From the NCBI GenBank assembly GCA_900548675.1, contig URLJ01000018.1, forward strand, positions 1 to 28,119: DNA of 28,119 bases, given 5' to 3'. A model generated the notes under the pieces. That model saw nothing but the letters and a program-made list of their open reading frames with translations, ran no database searches and was not told the DNA's origin. Position numbers and translations under genes: made by a program. The stretch's first letter is position 1. Every line of letters starts with the position of its first letter. Origin of the DNA: an uncultured Mollicutes bacterium (GTDB lineage: Bacteria; Bacillota_I; Bacilli_A; ML615J-28; CAG-313). This document shows positions 1 through 7,470 of this stretch, piece by piece.

Positions 1-696
1 TTCTCAGGTTGTACTAGTCTAACAAGTATAGAAATACCAAATAGTGTCACAAGTATAGAACACTCTGCATTTTATGGATGCAGTAGTTTAACAAGTGTAG
101 AACTACCAAATAGTGTCACAAGTATAGGAGATAGTGTATTCTCTGGATGCAGTAGTCTAACAAGTGTAGAACTACCAAATAGTGTCACAAGTATAGGATA
201 TGATGCATTTTATGGTTGCACTAGTTTAATAAGTATTAAAGTAGATAGTGGAAATAAAGTATATGATTCTAGAGATAATTGCAATGCGATAATAGAAACT
301 GCTACTAATACATTAATTATAGGATGTATGAATACAATAATACCTAGTACTGTTACAAGTATAGGAGAAAGAGCATTCTCTGGTTGCAGTAATCTAACAA
401 GTATAGAACTACCAAATAGTGTTACAAGTATAGGAGATAGTGTATTCTCTGGATGCAGTAGTCTAACAAGTGTAGAACTACCAAATAGTGTCACAAGTAT
501 AGGATATGATGCATTTTATGGTTGCACTAGTTTAATAAGTATAAAAATCCCAAATAGTGTCACAAGTATAGGAGAATGGGCATTCTTTGGTTGCAGTAAC
601 TTAACTATATATTGTGAGGCAGCTTCTCAGCGAGAAGGTTGGGATTCTGATTGGAATTTTGATAATCTTCCTGTAGTATGGGGATACAAGAAATAG
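1..696 (+). CDS. BspA-like leucine-rich repeat protein, 5'-truncated
   Basis: Frame 1 is open from base 1 to a TAG at 694-696, giving 231 residues with no start inside the window, so the gene is cut by the left edge. The protein is a run of 23-residue LRR_5 (BspA-type) units with the core pattern P-N-S-V-T-S-I-G-x-x-A-F-x-G-C-x-x-L-T-S. About eight units are visible, with repeat cysteines near residues 4, 27, 50, 73, 129, 152, 175 and 198. An island at about residues 81-110 interrupts them, with a V-D-S-G-N-K-V-Y-D-S-R start and an A-I-I-E-T-A-T-N-T-L-I core. The tail (W-D-S-D-W-N then L-P-V-V-W-G) is the usual end of such proteins. BspA-family proteins are surface or secreted adhesion and binding proteins; the signal peptide, if any, lies off the window. 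DNA between units is unusually similar, including an exact 119-bp copy. Ligand unknown. Confidence 0.9.
   Translation, partial: FSGCTSLTSIEIPNSVTSIEHSAFYGCSSLTSVELPNSVTSIGDSVFSGCSSLTSVELPNSVTSIGYDAFYGCTSLISIKVDSGNKVYDSRDNCNAIIETATNTLIIGCMNTIIPSTVTSIGERAFSGCSNLTSIELPNSVTSIGDSVFSGCSSLTSVELPNSVTSIGYDAFYGCTSLISIKIPNSVTSIGEWAFFGCSNLTIYCEAASQREGWDSDWNFDNLPVVWGYKK
118..542 (+). repeat. Intragenic repeat, two identical 119-bp copies
   Basis: Bases 118-236 and 424-542 are identical by eye over 119 bp, an offset of 306 bp (102 codons). Flanking bases back to 91 and 397 differ at only two sites (97/403 and 117/423). The copies encode the same LRR units. Identity at the third codon position implies recent duplication or gene conversion within the gene. 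Confidence 0.85.
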
Positions 697-698
697 AA

Positions 699-743
699 GA
701 TACATATGTATCAGAAATATCTCTAAAAAGTAATTCATTACTT
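699..743. repeat. Two short palindromes after the BspA-like gene
   Basis: Bases 699-712 form a perfect 14-bp palindrome (gatacatatgtatc) starting 2 bp after the stop. Bases 728-743 form a 7-bp-arm hairpin (aagtaat, tc, attactt). Neither has a T-tract, so a terminator role is weak; they may protect the mRNA 3' end. Confidence 0.4.
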
Positions 744-763
744 GGAGAAAGGCTGTAGTTTTG

Positions 764-786
764 ACCTCTAAATTAACTGGGGGTCA
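764..786. repeat. 23-bp repeat copy shared with the right end of the window
   Basis: Bases 764-786 match 28075-28097 at 22 of 23 positions (only 768 versus 28079 differs) in the same orientation. The core is aaattaactgggggtca. The local copy is also flanked by ttgacc (761-766) and ggtcaa (782-787), so it can fold. It looks like the end or scar of a small mobile or repeated element, but no transposase is visible. Confidence 0.6.
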
Positions 787-813
787 AAAGGACTTGTAAT
801 AAGGAACCAATAA

Positions 814-843
814 AAAAAGTGGTACTAAAAAGTACCACTTTTT
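814..843. terminator. Strong bidirectional intrinsic terminator
   Basis: A 13-bp perfect stem (814-826 with 831-843) has a 4-base loop. It has five T on the plus side and seven T on the minus side, so it can end transcription from either direction. It lies 118 bp after the BspA-like gene and at the 3' end of the possible minus-strand RNA. Confidence 0.75.
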
Positions 844-980
844 GTCACACAAATAATAAATTATTTTTGAATTTAAGTCTTCCATTGAAGCAGTAGACAA
901 TCTTTTATGATTGATTCGGATAAATTGATTTTACTGTTTGGTTTCTACCTTTTTTACGTTTGTGTGGTAACAAAATTATA
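814..980 (-). ncRNA. Candidate structured small RNA (unassigned)
   Basis: No protein gene is seen here. Read on the minus strand, CACACAAA (966-959) pairs with TTTGTGTG (853-846) as an 8-bp closing stem. Inside are CAGTA...TACTG enclosing CAATC-ATAAAA-GATTG, a CTTC-AATG-GAAG hairpin and a TAAATT...AATTTA hairpin, followed at once by the strong terminator at 843-814. Minus-strand TATAAT boxes lie at 980-975 and 1048-1043, both with poor -35 boxes. The size (about 155-225 nt) and closing-stem layout resemble small regulatory RNAs such as 6S, but I recognise no family consensus. AT-rich DNA forms such pairs by chance easily. Confidence 0.3.
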
Positions 981-1042
981 TTAAAGGACTTTTATATAAA
1001 AATAAAAAAACAGAATTGAAGTAAAATGCACCGCTTTCATGT

Positions 1043-1070
1043 ATTATACCACACTTTTAGTGTTTCCAAG
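1043..1070 (-). promoter_or_regulatory. Possible minus-strand promoter with internal palindrome
   Basis: Minus-strand TATAAT (1048-1043) lies 16 bases after a weak -35, CTTGGA (1070-1065). The spacer holds the 13-bp palindrome acactTTTagtgt (1051-1063). No gene follows on the minus strand, only the candidate RNA at 814-980. The -35 is poor, so this is tentative. Confidence 0.3.
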
Positions 1071-1298
1071 AAATGTTGTTCATTTCAATTTTATAGAGGG
1101 AAATATAGACAGGCCCACAATAAAATTATAGGTGTATTTCTACTACCAGCAGGTTTATATAATCGTAGTTTTTTAACTAGAGTCTTTTTTAATTTATTAT
1201 AGGTTGGAAAAAGATATCTAACAAATTTATATATTAAAGAAAAGAAATAAAAGATTATATAGATTGTTATAATAGTTATAGATATCAATAAAATTTAA

Positions 1299-1337
1299 AA
1301 AAAGATGATTTCAGTTCAATACCGAAATCATCTTTTT
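1299..1337 (-). terminator. Terminator after the BspA-like lipoprotein gene
   Basis: A perfect 14-bp stem (1299-1312 with 1324-1337) has an 11-base loop and, on the minus strand, a run of seven T. It lies 98 bp beyond the stop of the lipoprotein gene. The 1338-1434 stretch between them holds nothing I recognise. Confidence 0.7.
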
Positions 1338-1434
1338 GAATATTTGTCTAGATTTTCACTTTTTTTAAGCATCTTTGACATTAGGTATACTTTAATTTTC
1401 TATCATTCTCTTATTTTTTGGTTAAGCTTGATTT

Positions 1435-3117
1435 TTATTCTACAAATAATACAGGGCAATTATTTGGGTTCCATGATTTATCCCATGTATCAGGTATACT
1501 AGAAAAAGCAATCTTAATAGTTAATTTATTGCAGCCGCTAAATGTTTCATCACCAATTATTGAAACATTCTTTGGAATGTAGATTTCTTTTAATGCTGAT
1601 GCACCTTTAAAAGCAGAAGCACCAATTAGCGTAAGTTTTGAATCACTTTTAATTGTAACTTCTTCTAGGCGACTACAACTAATAAATGCTTGTTCTTGAA
1701 TTTCTTTTACTGTACTAGGAATAATGATGCTCTTTAAATTATAACAACCATCAAAAGCCATAATATCAATGCGTTCTAAACCTTCGTTTAAAGTAATTTC
1801 TTGTAATTGTCCACAACCTCTAAAACAACCATGAGGGATTTCTTTCACAGTTCCAGGGATTGTAATTGAAGTCAAATTTCTTTGGAAAAAGAAAGCTTCG
1901 ACAGTAATACCGATAATATCTTCACGAATATTATCAATCGCACCAACATGTTGACCTTTGTATATGTAAAGAATTTTACCAAAATAAACTAAGCCATCTT
2001 CTTGATTTTTGTACCATGTCGTATCATCAAAAGCGCCATTACCAAGGCTTGTAAGTGTATTTTCATCAACTAATTTAATTTCTTTTAAACCATCAGATAA
2101 AACAATATCAAAAGTACGTAAAGCTCCAAGTGATTCATCACCAGTAATATTTGTGAAAGCTTTAATAGAAGTAATATTCTTATCTTTAAGCATATTGTTA
2201 AGATCTAAGACAGAAGAATATGTAGTTAATTCTTCAATTGTCATAGTTACGCCATCTTCTTCTAATAATTCAAGAATTCTTGTACCACTAACATATTTTG
2301 TATTGCCGGAACATCCCGAAAAAGCAGAAGGCATGATGGTATGGATGTTACTAGGAATTGTAATTGCTTCTAAAGAAGCACAATTTTTAAAAGCCTCAGT
2401 AGGGATAGTGTCTAAAGCACCGCCTGGAATTGTAATTTCTTCTAGGGCGTAACAATCCGAAAATACTCTGTCTCCTAATGATGAAATTGTGTCAGGAAGA
2501 GTAATTTTCTTTAAATATGAGGAATCTTTGAAAGCATCGTTACCAATTTTTGTTATACCATCTAAAATAACCATTTCATTTACTAAACTTTTGTTAAAAG
2601 CATCGTGGGCGATTTCTGTTATTGGTAAATCATTAAAAGTAGTAGGAACGATAACATAACTTGGAAGTGTCTCTTTATAGGATGTTATTTTATAACAATC
2701 CTTATTTTCATCTACAAATTCAAAATTGAAATTAATAACTGATGTTGCCTTTACAAAACTAACTGTTTCGGAATAAGCTGATTGTAAAAACTTACTTGTT
2801 TTTGGTTTAGCCTTAATTTTAATATCATAAAAACCAGCATCAGCAAGATTAAGTTTTGCATTATTTTTAATATCAAGTTCTTTGTATAATTCACCATTTC
2901 TAGTAATTGTTAATGCATATCTTCCCGCATTTTCAACTTCATTGAAACTTACAACATACTCATCGTTTGTAACGACAACTTTTAGTCCTGTTGGGGTATC
3001 TAACTCTGTAGGTTCACTTGGCGTTGGTGTGGCAGGGCAACCGACAAGTAAAACCATACCAAGTAACGCTAAAAAAGCAACACTAAAACTTTTAAAATAA
3101 TTAAATATTTTTTTCAT
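1435..3117 (-). CDS. BspA-like leucine-rich repeat lipoprotein
   Basis: 560 residues. The N-terminus is a lipoprotein signal: K-K, a hydrophobic stretch to about residue 26, then lipobox L-V-G-C with Cys27, so it should be lipid-anchored on the cell surface. After a Pro/Thr linker (28-42), residues about 43-112 look like a fibronectin type III-like beta domain (L-D-T-P-T-G-L-K-V start). From about 150 to the end are degenerate BspA-type (LRR_5) units with I-P-x-x-V-x-x-I-x-x-x-A-F-x-x-C patterns, broken near 280-380 by a less regular stretch. The C-terminus (W-D-K-S-W-N then C-P-V-L-F) matches the end of the gene at 1-696, so the two are relatives of different type. The start has AAGGAG at 3123-3128 and a near-consensus promoter upstream. 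Likely adhesion or polymer binding; ligand unknown. Confidence 0.9.
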   Translation of the reverse strand: MKKIFNYFKSFSVAFLALLGMVLLVGCPATPTPSEPTELDTPTGLKVVVTNDEYVVSFNEVENAGRYALTITRNGELYKELDIKNNAKLNLADAGFYDIKIKAKPKTSKFLQSAYSETVSFVKATSVINFNFEFVDENKDCYKITSYKETLPSYVIVPTTFNDLPITEIAHDAFNKSLVNEMVILDGITKIGNDAFKDSSYLKKITLPDTISSLGDRVFSDCYALEEITIPGGALDTIPTEAFKNCASLEAITIPSNIHTIMPSAFSGCSGNTKYVSGTRILELLEEDGVTMTIEELTTYSSVLDLNNMLKDKNITSIKAFTNITGDESLGALRTFDIVLSDGLKEIKLVDENTLTSLGNGAFDDTTWYKNQEDGLVYFGKILYIYKGQHVGAIDNIREDIIGITVEAFFFQRNLTSITIPGTVKEIPHGCFRGCGQLQEITLNEGLERIDIMAFDGCYNLKSIIIPSTVKEIQEQAFISCSRLEEVTIKSDSKLTLIGASAFKGASALKEIYIPKNVSIIGDETFSGCNKLTIKIAFSSIPDTWDKSWNPNNCPVLFVE

Positions 3118-3146
3118 TTTTAACTCCTTATTGATAATCTAGATAT

Positions 3147-3175
3147 ATTGTATCATTTTTTGTTTTTTGTGTCAA
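3147..3175 (-). promoter_or_regulatory. Sigma-A-type promoter of the BspA-like lipoprotein
   Basis: On the minus strand, TTGACA (3175-3170), a 17-base spacer, then TACAAT (3152-3147). This is nearly consensus and implies strong housekeeping expression. Confidence 0.8.
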
Positions 3176-3270
3176 ATAGTAAGGATACTGCTAAAAAAGG
3201 ATTAACAAAAGAACACAAGTTATTTCATAAACCTTCAGTATATGACATATAATTCTTTGGAAGTGATTAG

Positions 3271-4047
3271 ATGATATTAAAGTATCAAGATATTGATATT
3301 AACTATTATGATAATGAAAACAACAATAAAGATCCAGTAATTTTTTTACATGGATGGGGAAGTAGTTTAGAAACTTTTAAATATACTTTTAAAATGTTAA
3401 ATGATACTTCTCATGTCTATGCGGTTGATTTCCCAGGTTTTGGTGAAAGCAAAATAAATAGAGCCTTTAGTTTGGATGATTATGTTAAATTTTTAATTTA
3501 TTTTATTACAGAATTAAACATAAAGAATTATACCATTGTAGCTCATTCTTTTGGGGGAAGAGTCGCGATTAAATATTTAGGTAAACATCAAATTAATAAG
3601 CCTCAAGGACTCATTTTAGTAGATAGCGCCGGGATTAAACATATAACACCATTGAAGGTAAGGATAAAGATACTTAATTATAAAATTAAAAAGGCCTATT
3701 ATAAAACATTTAAAAAAGAAGCAAAACTATCACAACTATACTCAAAAAGTGGGAGTGAGGATTATCAAAATAGTAGTGTTATAATGAAGGACACAATGCG
3801 AAATGTTATAAAGGAGGATTTAAGAAAATACTTACCAAATATAAAGATCGACACTTTAATAATTTGGGGAAAAGAAGATAAAACAACACCATATAAAGAT
3901 GCGAAAATAATGCATAAGTATCTAAAAAAATCTGCGATTATACCATTTAATGATAGTGGCCATTTTCCATATTTAGATGATGCTAAAAAGTTTAGTATAA
4001 TTGTTAAAGGATATTTGAAACAAATAACTAAGGAGGGAAATTTTTGA
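3271..4047 (+). CDS. Alpha/beta hydrolase
   Basis: 258 residues, the usual size of a single-domain alpha/beta hydrolase. Visible motifs: oxyanion-loop H-G-W-G-S (about 27-31), nucleophile elbow A-H-S-F-G-G-R (Ser about 93), acid strand I-I-W-G-K-E-D (about 197-203), and a catalytic His in G-H-F-P-Y-L-D-D (about 231). The full Ser-Asp-His triad seems present. No signal peptide is seen, so it is probably cytoplasmic. Its stop overlaps the TTG start of the MurF-like gene, so the two are translationally coupled, and Ddl follows; a role linked to envelope precursors or amidated/esterified cell-wall intermediates is possible but unproven. A TATAAT at 3248-3253 lies close to the start with no good -35. 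The substrate cannot be told from sequence. Confidence 0.88.
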   Translation: MILKYQDIDINYYDNENNNKDPVIFLHGWGSSLETFKYTFKMLNDTSHVYAVDFPGFGESKINRAFSLDDYVKFLIYFITELNIKNYTIVAHSFGGRVAIKYLGKHQINKPQGLILVDSAGIKHITPLKVRIKILNYKIKKAYYKTFKKEAKLSQLYSKSGSEDYQNSSVIMKDTMRNVIKEDLRKYLPNIKIDTLIIWGKEDKTTPYKDAKIMHKYLKKSAIIPFNDSGHFPYLDDAKKFSIIVKGYLKQITKEGNF

Positions 4048-5585
4048 TTAAATATATTATTAGTTTTTGTTTTATTTTACTGCTTTATTATGATTTTTTC
4101 ATTATGTTTGGATTGTTTCAACAAGAGCACTATAATGTAAAAAAGTACTTAAAACATACATTAAATTACTATATATCAAATATATCTACCATCATTACTT
4201 TAATACTTTTTATACCAACGTTACTATTTAATTTAAGTGGCGCTTGGTATTATGGAGTCATGATTCTTTTCTTGCAACTCGGTGTTATTAATTTCCTTAA
4301 GCCCCTTTTGGTAAAACTGAAATTTACTAAGAGAACTTTTAGAGTTATAATTACTCTTAGTATTCTTCTTTTCATAATGCTTCTTTTATTTAAAGGGAAT
4401 ATATTAGTCTACAACACTTTTTTATTTGCTGTTCCGCTTTTAATCTTATTTATATATTATTTACTATGGCCCCTAGAAGAAATAATTAAAAAATACTATT
4501 TGCATTCTGCCAAAAAGAAACTGCAAGAAGCTTCTCCCATCACAATAGGAATAACGGGAAGTTATGGTAAAACATCGGTTAAAAACTTTGTTGCATCTTT
4601 AGTAGATAAAGCATATATTAGTGTCAAAACACCCGCTTCGTATAATACTTTAATGGGAATAACTAAAACAATTAACACAAGCGTTAATAATTTAACCGAA
4701 GTCTTTATCAGTGAAATGGGTGCGACTAAAAAAGGTGAGATTAAAGAATTAACAGATTTTGTAGCGCCAAGCATTGCTGTTATAACGGAAATAGGTCCAC
4801 AACATTTAGAAACGTTTAAGACATTATCTTGTATTCAAGATACTAAATTTGAAATAGTAGAAAGCGCGAATTTAAAATGTTTAGTTTTAAATATTGACAA
4901 CAAATATATAAGAGAATATGAAAAGTATATTTCAAAAGAAAAAATTGCCTCAGGTTTAAAAATAATTAAAGTAAGTACTGATAATAAAAACGCTGATTTA
5001 TATATGGAGCATTATGACGAAAACACTTATAAAGTTTATTATAATGGCGCATTTTTAATGATGCTTACGATTAATCTATTAGGACGTCACAACTTGATGA
5101 ATATACTAGAAAGTGTTGCGGTGGCATTATACCTAAAGATAGATCCAAAAGATATAAAAGATGCAGTAGAAAAAATAGAAAGTGTGCCACATCGCTTATC
5201 AGTTAATTATGATGGATGTTATCGTATCATCGATGATGCCTTTAATTCCAATGTCAAGGGTTTTAAAGGGGCTCTAGAAGTTTTGCGTAAAGAAACTAAT
5301 TTTAAAGTTATAATAACGCCTGGAATCGTTGATGGCGGTAGTTACTTAGAAAGAATAAATAGTAGTTTAATTATTGATTTAATGAATTCTTGTGATTTAA
5401 TTCTTTTAATTAAAAATGAGGCTTCAAAAATAATTGAGCTAGGATTAAAGACAGCAGATTATCATCGCTATTTAGTGTTCGATAGTTTTAAAGAAGCTTA
5501 TGCATATTTAAAGAAAACATATCCGAGCACTTCTATGACGATTTTAATTGAAAATGATTTGCCTGATAGTTTTTTAAGGAGATGA
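4044..5585 (+). CDS. murF: Membrane-anchored MurF-like Mur ligase
   Basis: 513 residues. The start is TTG at 4044, fixed by AGGAGG at 4031-4036 with a 7-base gap and a 4-base overlap with the hydrolase stop. Residues about 1-145 contain four to five hydrophobic segments in place of the usual MurF N-terminal UDP-binding domain. The Mur ligase core follows: P-loop G-I-T-G-S-Y-G-K-T-S (169-178), N-T-L-M-G (201-205), E-M-G-A then G-E-I (224-233), I-G-P-Q-H-L-E-T-F (250-258), G-R-H-N-L-M-N, and P-H-R-L followed by D-D-A-F-N-S-N for the C-terminal domain. MurF adds D-Ala-D-Ala to the UDP-MurNAc tripeptide; Ddl directly downstream supplies that dipeptide, which supports the call. The membrane-bound form suggests work on a membrane-held substrate or complex. 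Because the UDP-binding domain is missing, the exact acceptor is uncertain. Confidence 0.82.
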   Translation: MIKYIISFCFILLLYYDFFIMFGLFQQEHYNVKKYLKHTLNYYISNISTIITLILFIPTLLFNLSGAWYYGVMILFLQLGVINFLKPLLVKLKFTKRTFRVIITLSILLFIMLLLFKGNILVYNTFLFAVPLLILFIYYLLWPLEEIIKKYYLHSAKKKLQEASPITIGITGSYGKTSVKNFVASLVDKAYISVKTPASYNTLMGITKTINTSVNNLTEVFISEMGATKKGEIKELTDFVAPSIAVITEIGPQHLETFKTLSCIQDTKFEIVESANLKCLVLNIDNKYIREYEKYISKEKIASGLKIIKVSTDNKNADLYMEHYDENTYKVYYNGAFLMMLTINLLGRHNLMNILESVAVALYLKIDPKDIKDAVEKIESVPHRLSVNYDGCYRIIDDAFNSNVKGFKGALEVLRKETNFKVIITPGIVDGGSYLERINSSLIIDLMNSCDLILLIKNEASKIIELGLKTADYHRYLVFDSFKEAYAYLKKTYPSTSMTILIENDLPDSFLRR

Positions 5586-5589
5586 TGCT

Positions 5590-6738
5590 ATGGCAAAAAT
5601 TAATGTTTTAGTTGTTTATGGGGGAAAAAGTGTTGAACACGATATCAGCATTTTAAGTGCTTTAATTATTATGAAAGCTCTAAAAGAAAGTGATAAATAT
5701 CAAATAATTCCTCTTTACCTTACGAAAGATAATGAAATGATAACTTTTAATGATATGTATAATGTTAAGAGTTATGAATACAAAATGGAAAACGATATAC
5801 AAGTTTTTAAAAACAAAACGTTTAAAACAACACTTTTTAAACAAAATTCAATAGTTTACTTGAAAACATTTAAAAAATGCAGCCATCGCGTAAAAATAGA
5901 CCTTATTTACCCGATTTTGCATGGCTTTGGAGTTGAAGATGGCACATTCAAGGGTTGGTGCGATATTCTAGGTGTAACTGCGGTAACATCACCAATAGCT
6001 GCAGCAGCACTTTTACAAGATAAAGAATTAACAAAACTAGTTTTAAATAGTCTAAATGTTGATACCTTGCCTTATGAAGTAATTAGAAAAAAAGAAGAAT
6101 ATAAAGAAACATTTAAGTATCCTGTAATAATAAAACCTGCTCACTTAGGCTCTAGCATCGGAATAAGTGTAATTCATGATAATGATCCTAACATATCATT
6201 AAAAAATGAAATAAAAGAAAAACTAAAACTAGCATTCATTTATGACAATAAAGTAATTATAGAACCATGCTTAACTAATTTTAAAGAATATAGTATAGCT
6301 GCTTTTAGTTACAAAAATGATATAAAAATATCTAATGTAGAAGAAATCAGAAGAACAAGTGATATTTATACATTTGAAGATAAATATTGTGAAAACAAAA
6401 AAACGGATGAAACTTCCCCTAGAAAGGTGATTCCTCTTGATCAGTTATCGTTTGGAGTTGATATGGCGTTAGAAGTAACGAAAATATATAATGCTTTAAA
6501 TTTGATGGGTATAGTACGTTTTGATTATTTATATGACATCGATACAAATAAAACATATTTATGTGAAATAAATACTATTCCTGGTAGTCTTGCATATTAC
6601 TTATTTGAAAAAGAATATGATATTCCAACGCTATTTGATTTAACAATTAAAGATGCGATGTTTAATAAACAAAACAAAGAACATGATCTGAAGACCAGCA
6701 TTGCTTTAAATTTACTCAATATGAAGACAAAAAAATAA
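5590..6738 (+). CDS. ddl: D-alanine--D-alanine ligase
   Basis: 382 residues, ATP-grasp family. It joins two D-Ala for the peptidoglycan stem. N-terminal Y-G-G-K-S-V-E-H-D-I-S (Glu16, equivalent to E. coli DdlB Glu15), then H-G-F-G-V-E-D-G-T-F-K-G-W, then P-V-I-I-K-P with L-G-S-S-I-G, and metal-binding E-I-N-T-I-P-G near the end. The omega-loop pair E-D-K-Y keeps the Tyr equivalent to DdlB Tyr216, which fits D-Ala-D-Ala and not D-Ala-D-Lac synthesis. After N-T-I-P-G the sequence is S-L-A-Y-Y-L, so the Ser that holds the second D-Ala carboxylate in DdlB (Ser281) is replaced by Tyr; this marks a divergent branch. It follows the MurF-like gene by 4 bp with its own ribosome site (aaggag) and ends the unit; no clear terminator is seen. 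Confidence 0.9.
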   Translation: MAKINVLVVYGGKSVEHDISILSALIIMKALKESDKYQIIPLYLTKDNEMITFNDMYNVKSYEYKMENDIQVFKNKTFKTTLFKQNSIVYLKTFKKCSHRVKIDLIYPILHGFGVEDGTFKGWCDILGVTAVTSPIAAAALLQDKELTKLVLNSLNVDTLPYEVIRKKEEYKETFKYPVIIKPAHLGSSIGISVIHDNDPNISLKNEIKEKLKLAFIYDNKVIIEPCLTNFKEYSIAAFSYKNDIKISNVEEIRRTSDIYTFEDKYCENKKTDETSPRKVIPLDQLSFGVDMALEVTKIYNALNLMGIVRFDYLYDIDTNKTYLCEINTIPGSLAYYLFEKEYDIPTLFDLTIKDAMFNKQNKEHDLKTSIALNLLNMKTKK

Positions 6739-6769
6739 TCGCACAAGGATAGTTTTATTTTTATTTCCT

Positions 6770-6778
6770 TGGTATAAT
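6770..6778 (+). promoter_or_regulatory. Extended -10 promoter of the Ig-like protein gene
   Basis: TGG-TATAAT: TG at 6770-6771 one base before TATAAT (6773-6778). The -35 position (TAGTTT, 6750-6755) is weak, as expected when an extended -10 compensates. Confidence 0.6.
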
Positions 6779-6800
6779 GACAAAAAGCGAGGATATATAA

Positions 6801-7289
6801 ATGAAAAATATTAAAAAAATGCTAATGACGTTTATTATCATTACATTACTAATCATAACAAAAACTCTAAAAACAGTATCAGCAGAAGTAAAATACTTAG
6901 AATATCGTTATAATTTTAAAACTGGTGAAGCTATTTTTCCAGAAAAAATCAATTTAAGAGTAGATAAAGAAAATTTAAAAGTTAATGACAGAGTTAAATT
7001 AAAAGTTGAGTATGAACCAATAGGTACAGTTACTAGTTTAACGTATGAATCGAGCGATGAAGACACGGTAGAAGTATCAGAAACAGGTATGCTTTATCTA
7101 AAACAAGAAGGAACAGCGACGATAACGGTTACAACTGCAGAAGGAATTACTAGTTCGATAGTAATAAATGTTGAAGCTAATACTGCTAAAACCCCTTCTA
7201 ATGGATGTTGTGCGTTTGGGATATCGGTTGGTTACTTTTTGTTAACAATTCTATTATCTACTGCTATCCTTTTAAAACGGGAAAAATAA
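6801..7289 (+). CDS. Small membrane-anchored Ig-like (Big_2-type) protein
   Basis: 162 residues. An N-terminal signal peptide (K-K-M then a hydrophobic stretch to about 25, likely cut at V-S-A-E) is followed by an extracellular part. Residues about 50-126 fit a bacterial Ig-like group 2 domain: beta-strands with S-L-T-Y-E-S-S-D, V-E-V-S-E-T-G-M-L, G-T-A-T-I-T-V-T. A Thr/Pro linker, N-G-C-C-A-F-G, then a C-terminal membrane helix (about 138-158) and K-R-E-K. This is a signal/stalk/anchor layout without an LPxTG motif. The two adjacent cysteines just before the helix are odd and may be a disulfide or lipid site. It is monocistronic, with its own extended -10 promoter and terminator. Function unknown; likely display at the surface. 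Confidence 0.75.
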   Translation: MKNIKKMLMTFIIITLLIITKTLKTVSAEVKYLEYRYNFKTGEAIFPEKINLRVDKENLKVNDRVKLKVEYEPIGTVTSLTYESSDEDTVEVSETGMLYLKQEGTATITVTTAEGITSSIVINVEANTAKTPSNGCCAFGISVGYFLLTILLSTAILLKREK

Positions 7290-7294
7290 AAAAC

Positions 7295-7322
7295 AAAAAG
7301 CTATTTTTAAAATAGCTTTTTT
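7295..7322 (+). terminator. Terminator after the Ig-like protein gene
   Basis: An inverted repeat of aaaaagctat with atagctttttt around a short T/A loop, followed by T-rich sequence, starting 6 bp past the stop. The following 150 bp to tilS hold no gene. Confidence 0.65.
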
Positions 7323-7470
7323 CTATTATTAAACGTTTTCTTATTTGATACCTTGAAAATTATTTAAAAAAATGTTATTATGGTAATTGTGTAAAAAATA
7401 TTTCAAGAAAATTTCAAATACTTATCACATAGATATTTGAGTTATAAAGTATAATAAAGAGGAATAAAAT

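Noticed and set aside
1..696. Regular 69-bp repeats looked like a possible CRISPR or satellite array
   Set aside because: The frame is open throughout and encodes BspA-type leucine-rich units; there are no unique spacers.
1091..1288. Minus-strand 65-codon open frame with a hydrophobic start
   Set aside because: No ribosome site, no family match, biased AT-rich composition and placement in a gap with hairpins. Treated as chance.
1305..1502. Plus-strand open frame of 65 codons
   Set aside because: It starts inside the terminator hairpin and runs into the 3' end of the lipoprotein gene on the other strand.
5590..6738. Possible D-Ala-D-Lac ligase (intrinsic vancomycin resistance), because the omega loop reads Y-T-F-E-D-K-Y with Phe where DdlB has Tyr212
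   Set aside because: The residue that matters is DdlB Tyr216, in the K-Y pair; it is Tyr here. The Phe is two residues before the Lys-Tyr pair (Tyr212 position), so the D-Ala-D-Ala type is kept.
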